Of a stretch of 5,054 nt of DNA, positions 1 through 5,054 are shown in pieces. Each line of letters starts with the position of its first letter. The first letter of the stretch is position 1. Location: the NCBI GenBank assembly GCA_030037105.1, contig JASHRY010000063.1, positions 1 to 5,054 of the forward strand, read 5' to 3'. The position numbers were made by a program, and so were the translations under genes. The notes beneath the pieces are model-generated. The model was given only the letters and a program-made list of their open reading frames with translations. It was not told where the DNA came from and made no database searches. Source of the DNA: Xanthobacteraceae bacterium. Lineage in GTDB: Bacteria; Pseudomonadota; Alphaproteobacteria; Rhizobiales; Xanthobacteraceae.

Positions 1-744
1 GTGCGCGATCGGCCAGAGCACGGCGAAGATGAAAACCAGGCAGGTGACGTAGAAACCGATGAGCAGCTTACCCAGGGAGACCAGCGAGCCGGCGCCGAAC
101 TTGCCCACGGTGAACGCAATGGCGCCGAACGCGCCGATCGGCGCCGCCCACATGACGATGCCGACGATGCGAAAGAACATCTGCGAAGCCGCTCCAATCA
201 GGTCGGCGAGCGGCTTGCCGGCCTCGCCCATCGCGCTCAGCGCGAAGCCGCAGAGCACCGAGACAAAGAGGACCTGGAGGACGTTGCCTTCGCTGAACGC
301 GCCGACGAAGGTGTTGGGGATGATGGCGAGAAGGAACTGCGCGGCGGTCCGCTCGTGGGTTTGCGCCAGATAAGGCGCCACGCTCGACGTATCGACGTGC
401 GACAGGTCGACGTGCATTCCGGCGCCGGGCTGGAGCAGATTGACGGCGAGGAGCCCGATGACGAGCGCGACCGAGGTCAGCACCTCGAAATAGATCAGCG
501 CCTTGAGCGCGACGCGGCCGACCTTGGCCATGTTGGCCATGCCGGCAATGCCGTGCACCACCGTGCAGAAGATGATCGGCGCGATGAGCACGCGGATCGC
601 CTTGATGAAAGCGTCGCCGACGGGCTCCATCCGCGCGCCAACGTTCGGATAGAGCACACCCAGGGCGACGCCGACCGCCATCGCCACGAGCACCAGGAAC
701 CAGAGCTGCAGATAGAACGGCCGATCCGTTGCGGATGACGTCAC
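1..744 (-). CDS. dctA: C4-dicarboxylate:cation symporter DctA, N-terminal 248 residues (3' end beyond window)
   Basis: Inner-membrane symporter of the dicarboxylate/amino acid:cation symporter (DAACS) family, which takes up succinate, fumarate and malate with protons or sodium. The minus-strand frame stays open from 744 to the window edge and gives 248 residues, a little over half of the usual 430-450. It matches DctA along its length: a first helix at about 10-31 followed by LYP, the motif APIIFCTVV at 55-63 followed by HGIAGM, LIYFEV at 83-88, LLQPGAGM at 103-110, IIPNTFVGAF at 141-150, NVLQVLF at 154-160, and APIGAFGAIAFTVGKFGAGS at 201-220. The substrate-binding HP2/TM8 part lies outside the window. 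I chose the GTG at 744 because a GGAGGAAGAGG ribosome site (complement of 753-763) ends 8 nt before it and the N-terminus then has normal length. An in-frame ATG at 825 overlaps the upstream stop codon but has no ribosome site and would add a Gly-rich tail. The gene lies 70 nt downstream of the MFS gene, probably in one operon. Confidence 0.93.
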   Translation of the reverse strand, partial: MTSSATDRPFYLQLWFLVLVAMAVGVALGVLYPNVGARMEPVGDAFIKAIRVLIAPIIFCTVVHGIAGMANMAKVGRVALKALIYFEVLTSVALVIGLLAVNLLQPGAGMHVDLSHVDTSSVAPYLAQTHERTAAQFLLAIIPNTFVGAFSEGNVLQVLFVSVLCGFALSAMGEAGKPLADLIGAASQMFFRIVGIVMWAAPIGAFGAIAFTVGKFGAGSLVSLGKLLIGFYVTCLVFIFAVLWPIAH

Positions 745-785
745 GCGCCGCGCCTCTTCCTCCGTCCTGACCGGCGCTCCTCCTC

Positions 786-800
786 CCCCGCCGCGCGGGG
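786..800. repeat. Short GC hairpin between the MFS and dctA genes
   Basis: CCCCGC-CGC-GCGGGG is a perfect 6-bp stem with a 3-nt loop, 15 nt past the MFS stop codon and about 40 nt before the dctA GTG start. No T-run follows on the minus strand, so it is not a standard intrinsic terminator. It may be an mRNA-stabilising or attenuating intercistronic hairpin. It may also be one copy of a dispersed GC-rich intergenic element. Only the dyad itself is seen. Confidence 0.4.
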
Positions 801-814
801 AAGGAAAGGCAAGG

Positions 815-2140
815 TCACGCGTCATACTCGGCCGAAATATCCTTGCCGGTGTAATCGGGCATGAAGGACGCCGATACCAGGCTGACGACCGCGCAGGCGG
901 CGATGTAGACGGCGATCGCGTAGCCGGTGTTGTAGGCGGCGAACAGCGCCGTGGCGATGAGCGGCGCCGGCCCGCCGGCGATCAGCGATGCGAGCTGATA
1001 GCCGAGCGAGGAGCCGCTATAGCGCAAGCGCGGCGTAAACGCCTCGGCGATGAGCGCCGCCTGCGGTCCGTATTGCAGATCGTGCGGAACGATCGACAGC
1101 ACGATGGCAATGAAGACCGCCCACGGGATCGTCGTGTCCACCAGCCCGAAATACACGAATCCGTAGATGCCGGTGACGGCGGCGCCGATCAAGTACATGT
1201 TCCTGCGCCCGATGCGGTCGGAAATGTGGCCGGCGAACGGAATGGTGAAGAACGAGACACAGGCGGCCACCAGCACCGCGACGAGGATGAAGTTCCGCTG
1301 CATATGCAACGCGTGGACCGCATAGTAGAAGATGAAGGCGGCGTAGATGTAGAACGGCGCCTGCTCGGCCATCCGCAGCAGCGCGGCGAGGATGATCTCG
1401 CGCGGTTGTTTCTTGATGACTTCAGTGATCGGGGCCCGTTCGATCTTGTTCTGGTCCAAGAGCTTCTGGAACACCGGCGTCTCCAGGATGCCGAGCCGGA
1501 TCCACAGACCGATGCCGACAAGGATGATCGAAAGCGCGAACGGAATCCGCCAGCCCCAGACGGCGAATTGATCGCCCGACCAGGCGCTGAAACCGAGGAT
1601 CACCAGATTCGCCAAGAACAGCCCGCTGGGAACGCCGAATTGCGGCCAGGACGCCACTAGGCCACGGTGGCCGTGCGTGCGCGCCCATTCCATCGACAGG
1701 AGCACCGAGCCGCCCCATTCGCCGCCGACGCCGATGCCTTGCAGCGCCCGCAGAAGCGTCAACAGCACCGCGCCCCAAATGCCGATCGACGCATAGGTCG
1801 GCACAAAGGCGATGAGGAAGGTCGCAATCCCCATGCACAAGAGCGTGGCGATCAGCGTCGCCTTGCGGCCGATCCGGTCGCCGTAATGGCCGAAAATCAC
1901 GGCGCCGATCGGACGGGCGGCAAAGCCGACAAAGTAGGTCGCGAAGGCGGCGAGCGTCCCCGCAATCGGCGACTCGTGGGGGAAGTATAATCGGCCGAAG
2001 AGCAGGCCGGCCGCGATGTTGTAGATGAAGAAGTCGTACCATTCGATGGTGGTACCGATCGTCGAGGCGATCACCGCCTTGCGCAGTTGCACGCCATGTT
2101 CGGACTCGGACAGTGACCCGTAGGTCGTCGCCATAGCCAT
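815..2140 (-). CDS. MFS transporter, metabolite:H+ symporter (MHS) type
   Basis: A 441-residue proton-driven carrier of the inner membrane, full length for the MHS branch of the major facilitator superfamily (relatives include ShiA, KgtP, ProP and YhjE). Family marks are TTIEWYDFFIYN at about 30-41 in helix 1, ARPIGAVIFGHYGDRIGRK at 75-93 containing the loop 2-3 signature, and LRALQGIGVGGEWGG at 130-144 in helix 4. Other marks are the WGWRIPF segment at 195-201, the ILETPVF motif at 218-224 opening the central cytoplasmic loop, and a second signature GHISDRIGRR at 304-313 in the C-terminal half. About twelve hydrophobic segments are visible. The ATG at 2140 is supported by GGGGAGG with GGAGG 6 nt before it; an ATG two codons later is less well placed. 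It precedes dctA on the same strand. MHS carriers transport osmolytes, shikimate, 2-oxoglutarate, citrate and other acids. The dctA neighbour favours an organic acid, but this is inference and the substrate is unassigned. Confidence 0.93.
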   Translation of the reverse strand: MAMATTYGSLSESEHGVQLRKAVIASTIGTTIEWYDFFIYNIAAGLLFGRLYFPHESPIAGTLAAFATYFVGFAARPIGAVIFGHYGDRIGRKATLIATLLCMGIATFLIAFVPTYASIGIWGAVLLTLLRALQGIGVGGEWGGSVLLSMEWARTHGHRGLVASWPQFGVPSGLFLANLVILGFSAWSGDQFAVWGWRIPFALSIILVGIGLWIRLGILETPVFQKLLDQNKIERAPITEVIKKQPREIILAALLRMAEQAPFYIYAAFIFYYAVHALHMQRNFILVAVLVAACVSFFTIPFAGHISDRIGRRNMYLIGAAVTGIYGFVYFGLVDTTIPWAVFIAIVLSIVPHDLQYGPQAALIAEAFTPRLRYSGSSLGYQLASLIAGGPAPLIATALFAAYNTGYAIAVYIAACAVVSLVSASFMPDYTGKDISAEYDA

Positions 2141-2166
2141 TGGTATCCTCCCCGGTCGGTTTTATC

Positions 2167-2205
2167 GCCCAACGCAATGGGCTTCTCGACGGCCCTTTTC
2201 GTCAA
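2167..2205 (-). promoter_or_regulatory. Candidate promoter and dyad upstream of the MFS gene
   Basis: The minus strand has a good -35-like TTGACG at 2205-2200. At 17-nt spacing the -10 position reads GCCCAT, which is poor. That weak -10 overlaps a perfect inverted repeat, GCCCA-N6-TGGGC (2167-2182), 27 nt before the MFS ATG. A dyad over the -10 region would suit a repressor or activator site, or a leader hairpin. The rest of the 177-bp gap from 2141 to 2317 holds the MFS ribosome site and GC-rich sequence after msrA, with no gene and no clear terminator. The assignment is inference from position. Confidence 0.28.
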
Positions 2206-2317
2206 ATGACGATACTGCAGGACCCCGCCGATGACCATAGACGAGAAGACACACGATAAAGAGCCGCCGCGCGCCGCGCCGCAGGATCAAAATCGTTCGC
2301 CGCCGGAGAGAATGCGA

Positions 2318-3046
2318 CTATCGGCTCGGCTTGCTCGAAGCCATCACGGTGACCGGCGTGTCGCGGTAGAGAGCCGCGAACAGCCGCTTCAGATTCTCAA
2401 TCTTCGGCAGATCGTTGAAGACGATATAGGGATAATCCGGGTGCAGCACGGCGAAATCCTGATGATAATCCTCGGCCGGATAGAAGCCGGACAGGGGCTC
2501 GAGCCGCGTCACGATCGGCGCGCTGAAGACGCGCGCCTGATCGAGCTGGGCGATATAGGCTTTGGCGATCCGCTTTTGCTCGTCGTTGGCATAAAAGATT
2601 GCGGAACGATATTGCGTGCCGACGTCCGGCCCTTGCCGATTAAGCTCGGTCGGATTGTGCGCAACCGAGAAAAATATCTGCAGAATCTTGCCGTACGAAA
2701 TCTGCTGCGGATCGAACGTCACCTTCACCGACTCGGCATGGCCGGTGCCGCCGGTGCCGACCATCTCATAATGCGCCGTTTGCTTGTCGCCTCCGGCATA
2801 GCCGGACACGGCCGCGCTCACGCCTTTGGTGTGCTGAAAGACGGCTTGCACGCCCCAAAAACAGCCGCCGGCCAAGACGATCGTCCGCAAGCCGACGCCG
2901 GATGGCGCCGCCGCGTCGATCTTCGGCGCCGGGATCACGACCGCGGGTTCCGCGGCGCGCGCCCCGCCCGCCGTCATGCCGACCAACGGCACCAAGAGCA
3001 GCGCCCGTGCGATCTGCAAAAGCGAAAAGCTGCAACTGAGGGCCAT
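2318..3046 (-). CDS. msrA: Exported peptide methionine sulfoxide reductase MsrA, apparently one-Cys type
   Basis: Reduces the S-epimer of methionine sulfoxide in proteins and in free methionine. The 242-residue product has a signal peptide: a hydrophobic stretch at about 14-27, then a likely signal peptidase site ARA|A at 29-32, so the enzyme should act in the periplasm. The MsrA domain covers about 54-230. It has the catalytic motif GCFWG at 61-65 (Cys62 nucleophile), SGYAGG at 81-86, Tyr93, GHAESV at 102-107 with Glu105, HNPTELNRQGPDVGTQYRSAI at 130-150 with Asp141 and Tyr146, and EDYHQDF at 192-198. These match the E. coli active-site Cys51, Tyr82, Glu94, Asp129 and Tyr134 by spacing. The only other cysteine is Cys5 inside the signal peptide, so the mature enzyme has no resolving cysteine. 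The ATG at 3046 has GGAGG 6 nt before it. No MsrB or MsrPQ gene adjoins it. It may be transcribed alone from the 3047-3300 gap. Confidence 0.95.
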   Translation of the reverse strand: MALSCSFSLLQIARALLLVPLVGMTAGGARAAEPAVVIPAPKIDAAAPSGVGLRTIVLAGGCFWGVQAVFQHTKGVSAAVSGYAGGDKQTAHYEMVGTGGTGHAESVKVTFDPQQISYGKILQIFFSVAHNPTELNRQGPDVGTQYRSAIFYANDEQKRIAKAYIAQLDQARVFSAPIVTRLEPLSGFYPAEDYHQDFAVLHPDYPYIVFNDLPKIENLKRLFAALYRDTPVTVMASSKPSR

Positions 3047-3119
3047 GTCGTTCCTCCGACCTCTTCCGCGCCGACGCGACTTCGCGCGGGGCGATTCTTA
3101 CGGCAAGGAGCCGCTGACC

Positions 3120-3137
3120 CGCCAATCACAATTGGCG
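3120..3137. repeat. Inverted repeat upstream of msrA (possible operator)
   Basis: CGCCAAT-CACA-ATTGGCG is a perfect 7-bp dyad with a 4-nt spacer, 74-91 nt before the msrA ATG. That is where a promoter or operator would lie. A weak promoter reading on the minus strand pairs the TTGGCG in this dyad with TAAGAA, but the 19-nt spacing is long. The dyad is AT-containing within GC-rich DNA, which makes a protein-binding site plausible. A regulator cannot be named. Apart from this dyad, a palindrome at 3182-3193 and a direct repeat near 3263-3294, the 3047-3300 gap shows nothing I can call. Confidence 0.4.
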
Positions 3138-3262
3138 CGACGCCGCAAGGCTACGCGGTCACGACTTCGTGTGTTGCGCAAGCGCGATCGCGCCTTCGTC
3201 GCCGATTGCGGCACCGACAACGTCAATTCGCCACTGTGCAGGGCTTCGTGATGGAGAACAGC

Positions 3263-3294
3263 GCGCGTGAGGCCGTCGCCGTCCCGGCGCGTGA
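3263..3294. repeat. Direct repeat and small hairpin just after the complex I subunit gene
   Basis: The 8-mer GCGCGTGA occurs at 3263-3270 and again at 3287-3294, two helical turns apart (24 bp). Between and partly overlapping the copies is a short hairpin, CGCCG-TCC-CGGCG (3277-3289), beginning 11 nt past the stop codon of the complex I gene. No T-run follows on the minus strand, so a standard terminator is not supported. It may be a 3'-end structure or a tandem protein site. Chance is possible at this GC content. Confidence 0.25.
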
Positions 3295-3300
3295 CGCTTC

Positions 3301-3606
3301 TCAATGGGTCCAAGCCTCGCGGCGCGGATAGGCGAAATTGTCGGCGTAGGAGATACGCGGGCGCTGCGGCGGTTCCGCTTCGAACACCCGATAAGGAATG
3401 CCTTCGCGCTCGCAATAAGCGACGGCTTCGTCCTTGGTGTCGAAGTAGAGGCGCACTTCCTGCTTCATGTCGCCGGAACTCGTCCAGCCCATGAGCGGCT
3501 CGACCGTGCGCGGCTGTTCCGGCTCGTAATCGAGCAACCATTCCTTGGTATTGGCGGTGCCCGACTGCATCGCCGTGCGCGCGGGCTTGTAGATGCGGGC
3601 GGTCAT
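3301..3606 (-). CDS. Complex I accessory subunit, NDUFS4 (18 kDa, AQDQ) family
   Basis: Small peripheral subunit of NADH:ubiquinone oxidoreductase (ETC complex I subunit conserved region). In mitochondria NDUFS4 lies on the matrix arm near the NADH-oxidising module; the bacterial protein is thought to hold the same place on the cytoplasmic arm. The 101-residue product begins MTARIYKPARTAMQSGT, then has WLLDYEP at 23-29, the family block PLMGWTSSGDM at 37-47, VRLYFDTKDEAVAYCEREGI at 51-70, and the C-terminal run YADNFAYPRREAW at 87-99. This is about the normal length for alphaproteobacterial homologues and lacks the mitochondrial presequence. The ATG at 3606 is chosen because homology starts there. 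An in-frame ATG at 3684 would add a 26-residue unconserved tail starting 18 nt from the tRNA. The ribosome site at 3606 is weak. The gene lies 95 nt downstream of tRNA-Pro and far from any nuo operon, as is common for this subunit. Confidence 0.92.
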   Translation of the reverse strand: MTARIYKPARTAMQSGTANTKEWLLDYEPEQPRTVEPLMGWTSSGDMKQEVRLYFDTKDEAVAYCEREGIPYRVFEAEPPQRPRISYADNFAYPRREAWTH

Positions 3607-3670
3607 GCTGTTGGTGTCGCCGGCGTGGTGATGGGATCGGAACGAGGTGCTTGATCGCGTCGGATCGCTG

Positions 3671-3683
3671 TGCAGAAACTGCA
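3671..3683. repeat. Small hairpin downstream of tRNA-Pro
   Basis: TGCAG-AAA-CTGCA is a perfect 5-bp stem with a 3-nt loop, 18 nt beyond the encoded CCA of the tRNA on the minus strand. It could help define the 3' trailer or lie in the leader of the downstream complex I gene. No T-run follows, so termination here is not supported. It is short enough to be chance. Confidence 0.25.
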
Positions 3684-3701
3684 ATGACTCAACGGGTTAG
3701 C

Positions 3702-3778
3702 TGGTCGGGGCAGCAGGATTTGAACCTGCGACCTTCTGCTCCCAAAGCAGACGCGCTACCAGGCTGCGCTATACCCCG
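3702..3778 (-). tRNA. tRNA-Pro (anticodon UGG)
   Basis: A 77-nt cloverleaf reads on the minus strand from 3778. The acceptor arm CGGGGTA pairs with TGCCCCG (one G-T pair), followed by discriminator A and an encoded CCA at 3704-3702. The D-loop contains GCCTGGTAGC. The anticodon stem TCTGC/GCAGA holds the loop TTTGGGA, placing TGG at positions 34-36 and reading proline CCN codons. The T-arm is GCAGG-TTCGAAT-CCTGC. All stems are intact, so it should be functional. It sits between the DUF192 gene (75 nt upstream) and the complex I subunit gene (95 nt downstream). No integrase, duplicate tRNA end or other sign of integration is visible. Confidence 0.98.
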
Positions 3779-3801
3779 CCCAACCCCGGCCGGCGCGGCA
3801 C

Positions 3802-3830
3802 TGGATACATGCTTCATCGGCTCCCAGCAA
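3802..3830 (-). promoter_or_regulatory. Possible promoter for tRNA-Pro
   Basis: On the minus strand, TTGCTG (3830-3825) and TATCCA (3807-3802) are separated by 17 nt and end 23 nt before the mature tRNA 5' end, with a GC-rich stretch just after the -10 as is usual for stable-RNA promoters. Both hexamers match consensus only partly. No terminator is evident after the DUF192 gene, so read-through from upstream is also possible. Confidence 0.3.
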
Positions 3831-3853
3831 GGCATGCGGCGTGACAGCGCGGC

Positions 3854-4315
3854 TCAGCGGCCGTTGCCGAAGATCGCGCCGGTCACGCGGTCGCCGGGCG
3901 CAATACCGAATTTGTGCGCCGTGCCGGCGATCACTTCAAGGACGGCGCGCACCGGAGCGCCGGAGGGAATGTTGCGATCCGACAGCGGCTCGGTGTTTTC
4001 GGCAATGCTGAGAATACGTCCATCGCCGCGGATGAAAATCATGTCGAGGGGGATGTAGGTATTATGCATCCAGAAGGCGACCGGCCGGTCCTCATGGAAA
4101 TCGAACAGCATGCCGTGGCCTTCCGGCAACTCCTTACGGAACATGAGGCCGCGTTCGCGCTCGGCGTCGGTGGTGGCAAGCTCGACCGAGAAGGCGTGAA
4201 CGCCGGTCTTGCTGACGATCTCGATCGTGGCCTCGCCGCCCGCGTGCGCGGGAGCGCAGCCGGCCAGCGCCGCAGGGGCGGCGGCGCCGACGGCAATAAG
4301 CCATGCCGCGACCAA
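3854..4315 (-). CDS. DUF192 family protein, secreted or lipid-anchored; start codon uncertain
   Basis: DUF192 (PF02643) proteins are small, mostly envelope-located proteins of unknown function. Counted from the TTG at 4315 the product has 153 residues. It shows a hydrophobic leader, a lipobox LAGC with Cys20, an alternative signal-peptidase site after AHA at 24-26, and the DUF192 fold at about 29-150. Family marks are the RGLMFRKELP block at 55-64, GMLFDF at 68-73, VAFWMHNTYIPLDMIFI at 79-95, and AVLEVIAGTAHKFGIAPGD at 124-142. TTG at 4315 is the first canonical start after the cold-shock gene's stop (48 nt away), but it has no ribosome site and gives a leader without basic residues. An Arg-rich stretch lies just upstream in frame, so translation may begin earlier, for example at a CTG at 4345, perhaps coupled to the cold-shock gene. 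The frame stays open to an ATG at 4573, but that part reads as an out-of-frame copy of the cold-shock gene. Family confidence is high; the start is not. Confidence 0.88.
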   Translation of the reverse strand: MVAAWLIAVGAAAPAALAGCAPAHAGGEATIEIVSKTGVHAFSVELATTDAERERGLMFRKELPEGHGMLFDFHEDRPVAFWMHNTYIPLDMIFIRGDGRILSIAENTEPLSDRNIPSGAPVRAVLEVIAGTAHKFGIAPGDRVTGAIFGNGR

Positions 4316-4362
4316 GCGCCGCGCCGGCGCGAAGCACCGGCGCAGGCGAGCGGCAAAATCGG

Positions 4363-4956
4363 CTAGTGGGAGGCGGGCCCGAGCGGGCCGCTCTCGGGAC
4401 GCACCTCGGCCGCCATCAGCCCCTTGGGCCCCGGCCCGTAACGGACCAGCACGAACTGCCCCGGCCGCAATTCGGTGATGCCGAACCGGCGCAGTGTCTC
4501 CATGTGCACGAAAATATCCGGCGTCCCCTCCCCGCGGGTGAGGAATCCAAATCCGCGCAAGCGATTGAACCATTTGACCTGTGCCCGTTCGAGACCGCTC
4601 GTCGGGATCACCGTAACATGGGTTCGCGGCGGCGGCATCTGCGCCGGATGGATCGCCGCCGACTCGTCCATGGAAATGATGCGAAAGGCTTGCAGACCCT
4701 TCGGTCGCGGCAACACCTCACAGACGACCCGCGCTCCTTCATAGGCCGTCTGAAAGCCGTCGCGGCGCAGGCAGGTCACGTGCAGGAGCACGTCGGCCAT
4801 CCCGTTATCCGGGACAATGAAGCCGTAACCCTTGGCGACGTCGAACCATTTGATGACGCCGGAAACCTCAATGATGCGCGCCGCCTCGTCGGCGAGATCG
4901 ACATCGAGCCCCAGCCCCACCCCGGTCGATTTTGGTTCGATCCCGTCCGACGCCAT
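4363..4956 (-). CDS. Cold-shock protein with two CSD domains
   Basis: Cytoplasmic single-stranded nucleic acid-binding protein of 197 residues carrying two cold-shock (CspA-like OB-fold) domains, so probably an RNA chaperone or translation/transcription modulator. Domain 1 spans about 31-96, with VIKWFDVAKGYGFIV at 34-48 (RNP1 KGYGFIV) and DVLLHV at 55-60 (RNP2). Domain 2 spans about 125-187, with QVKWFNRLRGFGFLT at 126-140 (RNP1 RGFGFLT) and DIFVHM at 147-152. The aromatic RNA-stacking residues are present in both. A linker rich in Pro and Ala joins them. The ATG at 4956 is chosen because it gives a short N-terminus like that of alphaproteobacterial two-domain homologues. In-frame alternatives are ATG at 5028 and TTG at 5052, and none has a strong ribosome site. 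The stop lies 48 nt before the likely DUF192 start, so the two are probably cotranscribed. Confidence 0.92.
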   Translation of the reverse strand: MASDGIEPKSTGVGLGLDVDLADEAARIIEVSGVIKWFDVAKGYGFIVPDNGMADVLLHVTCLRRDGFQTAYEGARVVCEVLPRPKGLQAFRIISMDESAAIHPAQMPPPRTHVTVIPTSGLERAQVKWFNRLRGFGFLTRGEGTPDIFVHMETLRRFGITELRPGQFVLVRYGPGPKGLMAAEVRPESGPLGPASH

Positions 4957-4983
4957 GACGCCGTGGCCGCCGCCGTTATGCTG

Positions 4984-4998
4984 GCGCCCTGCGGGCGC
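4984..4998. promoter_or_regulatory. Hairpin in the leader of the cold-shock gene
   Basis: GCGCCC-TGC-GGGCGC is a perfect 6-bp GC stem with a 3-nt loop, lying 28-42 nt before the ATG at 4956. If that start is right it is in the 5' untranslated region, where temperature-sensitive structure is known for cspA of E. coli. If translation begins at 5028 the hairpin is coding. The remaining leader up to the window edge (4999-5054) is lower in GC and shows no convincing promoter. Confidence 0.35.
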
Positions 4999-5054
4999 TT
5001 CACGAATCTCTTGAATCGAAGATAACATCCGCCATCCGGCGGGAAAGCACAAAA

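Noticed and set aside
1..738. Long plus-strand open frame opposite dctA (about 245 residues)
   Set aside because: Its translation is dominated by Asp, Glu, Arg and His with no family motif. It is the antisense of a clear DctA frame in GC-rich DNA.
1073..1660. Plus-strand open frame inside the MFS gene
   Set aside because: Antisense of conserved transmembrane coding sequence; the product is a charged low-complexity chain.
2254..2290. GC-rich run after msrA as an intrinsic terminator
   Set aside because: The CGCGCC repeats do not form a single long stem, and the short T-rich stretch after it is not a proper T-run.
3182..3193. Perfect palindrome GCGCGATCGCGC
   Set aside because: Self-complementary GC-rich words like this are common at this base composition, and it is not placed at an obvious promoter.
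2231..3331. Plus-strand open frame of 366 residues
   Set aside because: It runs antisense through the whole msrA gene, is Arg-rich and low in recognisable structure, and is explained by GC-rich codon bias.
3607..3684. Longer form of the complex I subunit from the ATG at 3684
   Set aside because: The extra 26 residues resemble no NDUFS4 homologue, and the start would lie 18 nt from the tRNA 3' end.
3702..3778. tRNA-Pro as an integration site for a mobile element
   Set aside because: No integrase, repeated tRNA 3' end or change in composition is visible on either side.
4316..4573. N-terminal extension of the DUF192 protein to an ATG at 4573
   Set aside because: This part overlaps the second cold-shock domain in another frame, shows no conserved motif, and would bury the signal peptide.

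Overview
The window is GC-rich chromosomal DNA with every supported gene on the minus strand. It looks like an alphaproteobacterium, probably Hyphomicrobiales/Rhizobiales-like. The best clue is a homologue of the NDUFS4 (18 kDa) accessory subunit of respiratory complex I, which among bacteria is known mainly from Alphaproteobacteria. The two-domain cold-shock protein next to a DUF192 protein fits the same group. The genus is not resolved.

In transcription order (high to low coordinates) the first block is housekeeping. It holds a protein with two cold-shock domains (4363-4956), a secreted or lipid-anchored DUF192 protein (3854-4315, start codon unclear), a complete tRNA-Pro(UGG) with encoded CCA (3702-3778), and the NDUFS4-like complex I subunit (3301-3606). 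The 254-bp gap from 3047 to 3300 has no convincing gene but carries inverted and direct repeats. Next comes an exported peptide methionine sulfoxide reductase, MsrA (2318-3046), whose predicted mature form has only one cysteine. A 177-bp gap from 2141 to 2317 with a possible promoter and dyad follows. The last block is a likely two-gene transport operon: a 12-helix MFS carrier of the metabolite:H+ symporter type (815-2140), then a DctA-type C4-dicarboxylate symporter (744 down to the window edge, C-terminal half missing).

The transporter pair suggests uptake of organic acids by two unrelated carriers, but the MFS substrate cannot be read from sequence. MsrA would repair oxidised methionines in envelope proteins. 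The cold-shock, DUF192, tRNA and complex I genes look like a conserved neighbourhood rather than one pathway.

I see no mobile element, CRISPR array, phage gene, defence system or clear new multi-gene system. The points worth a second look are modest: the one-Cys exported MsrA, the missing normal start of the DUF192 gene, the tandem transporters, and several short perfect dyads at gene boundaries.
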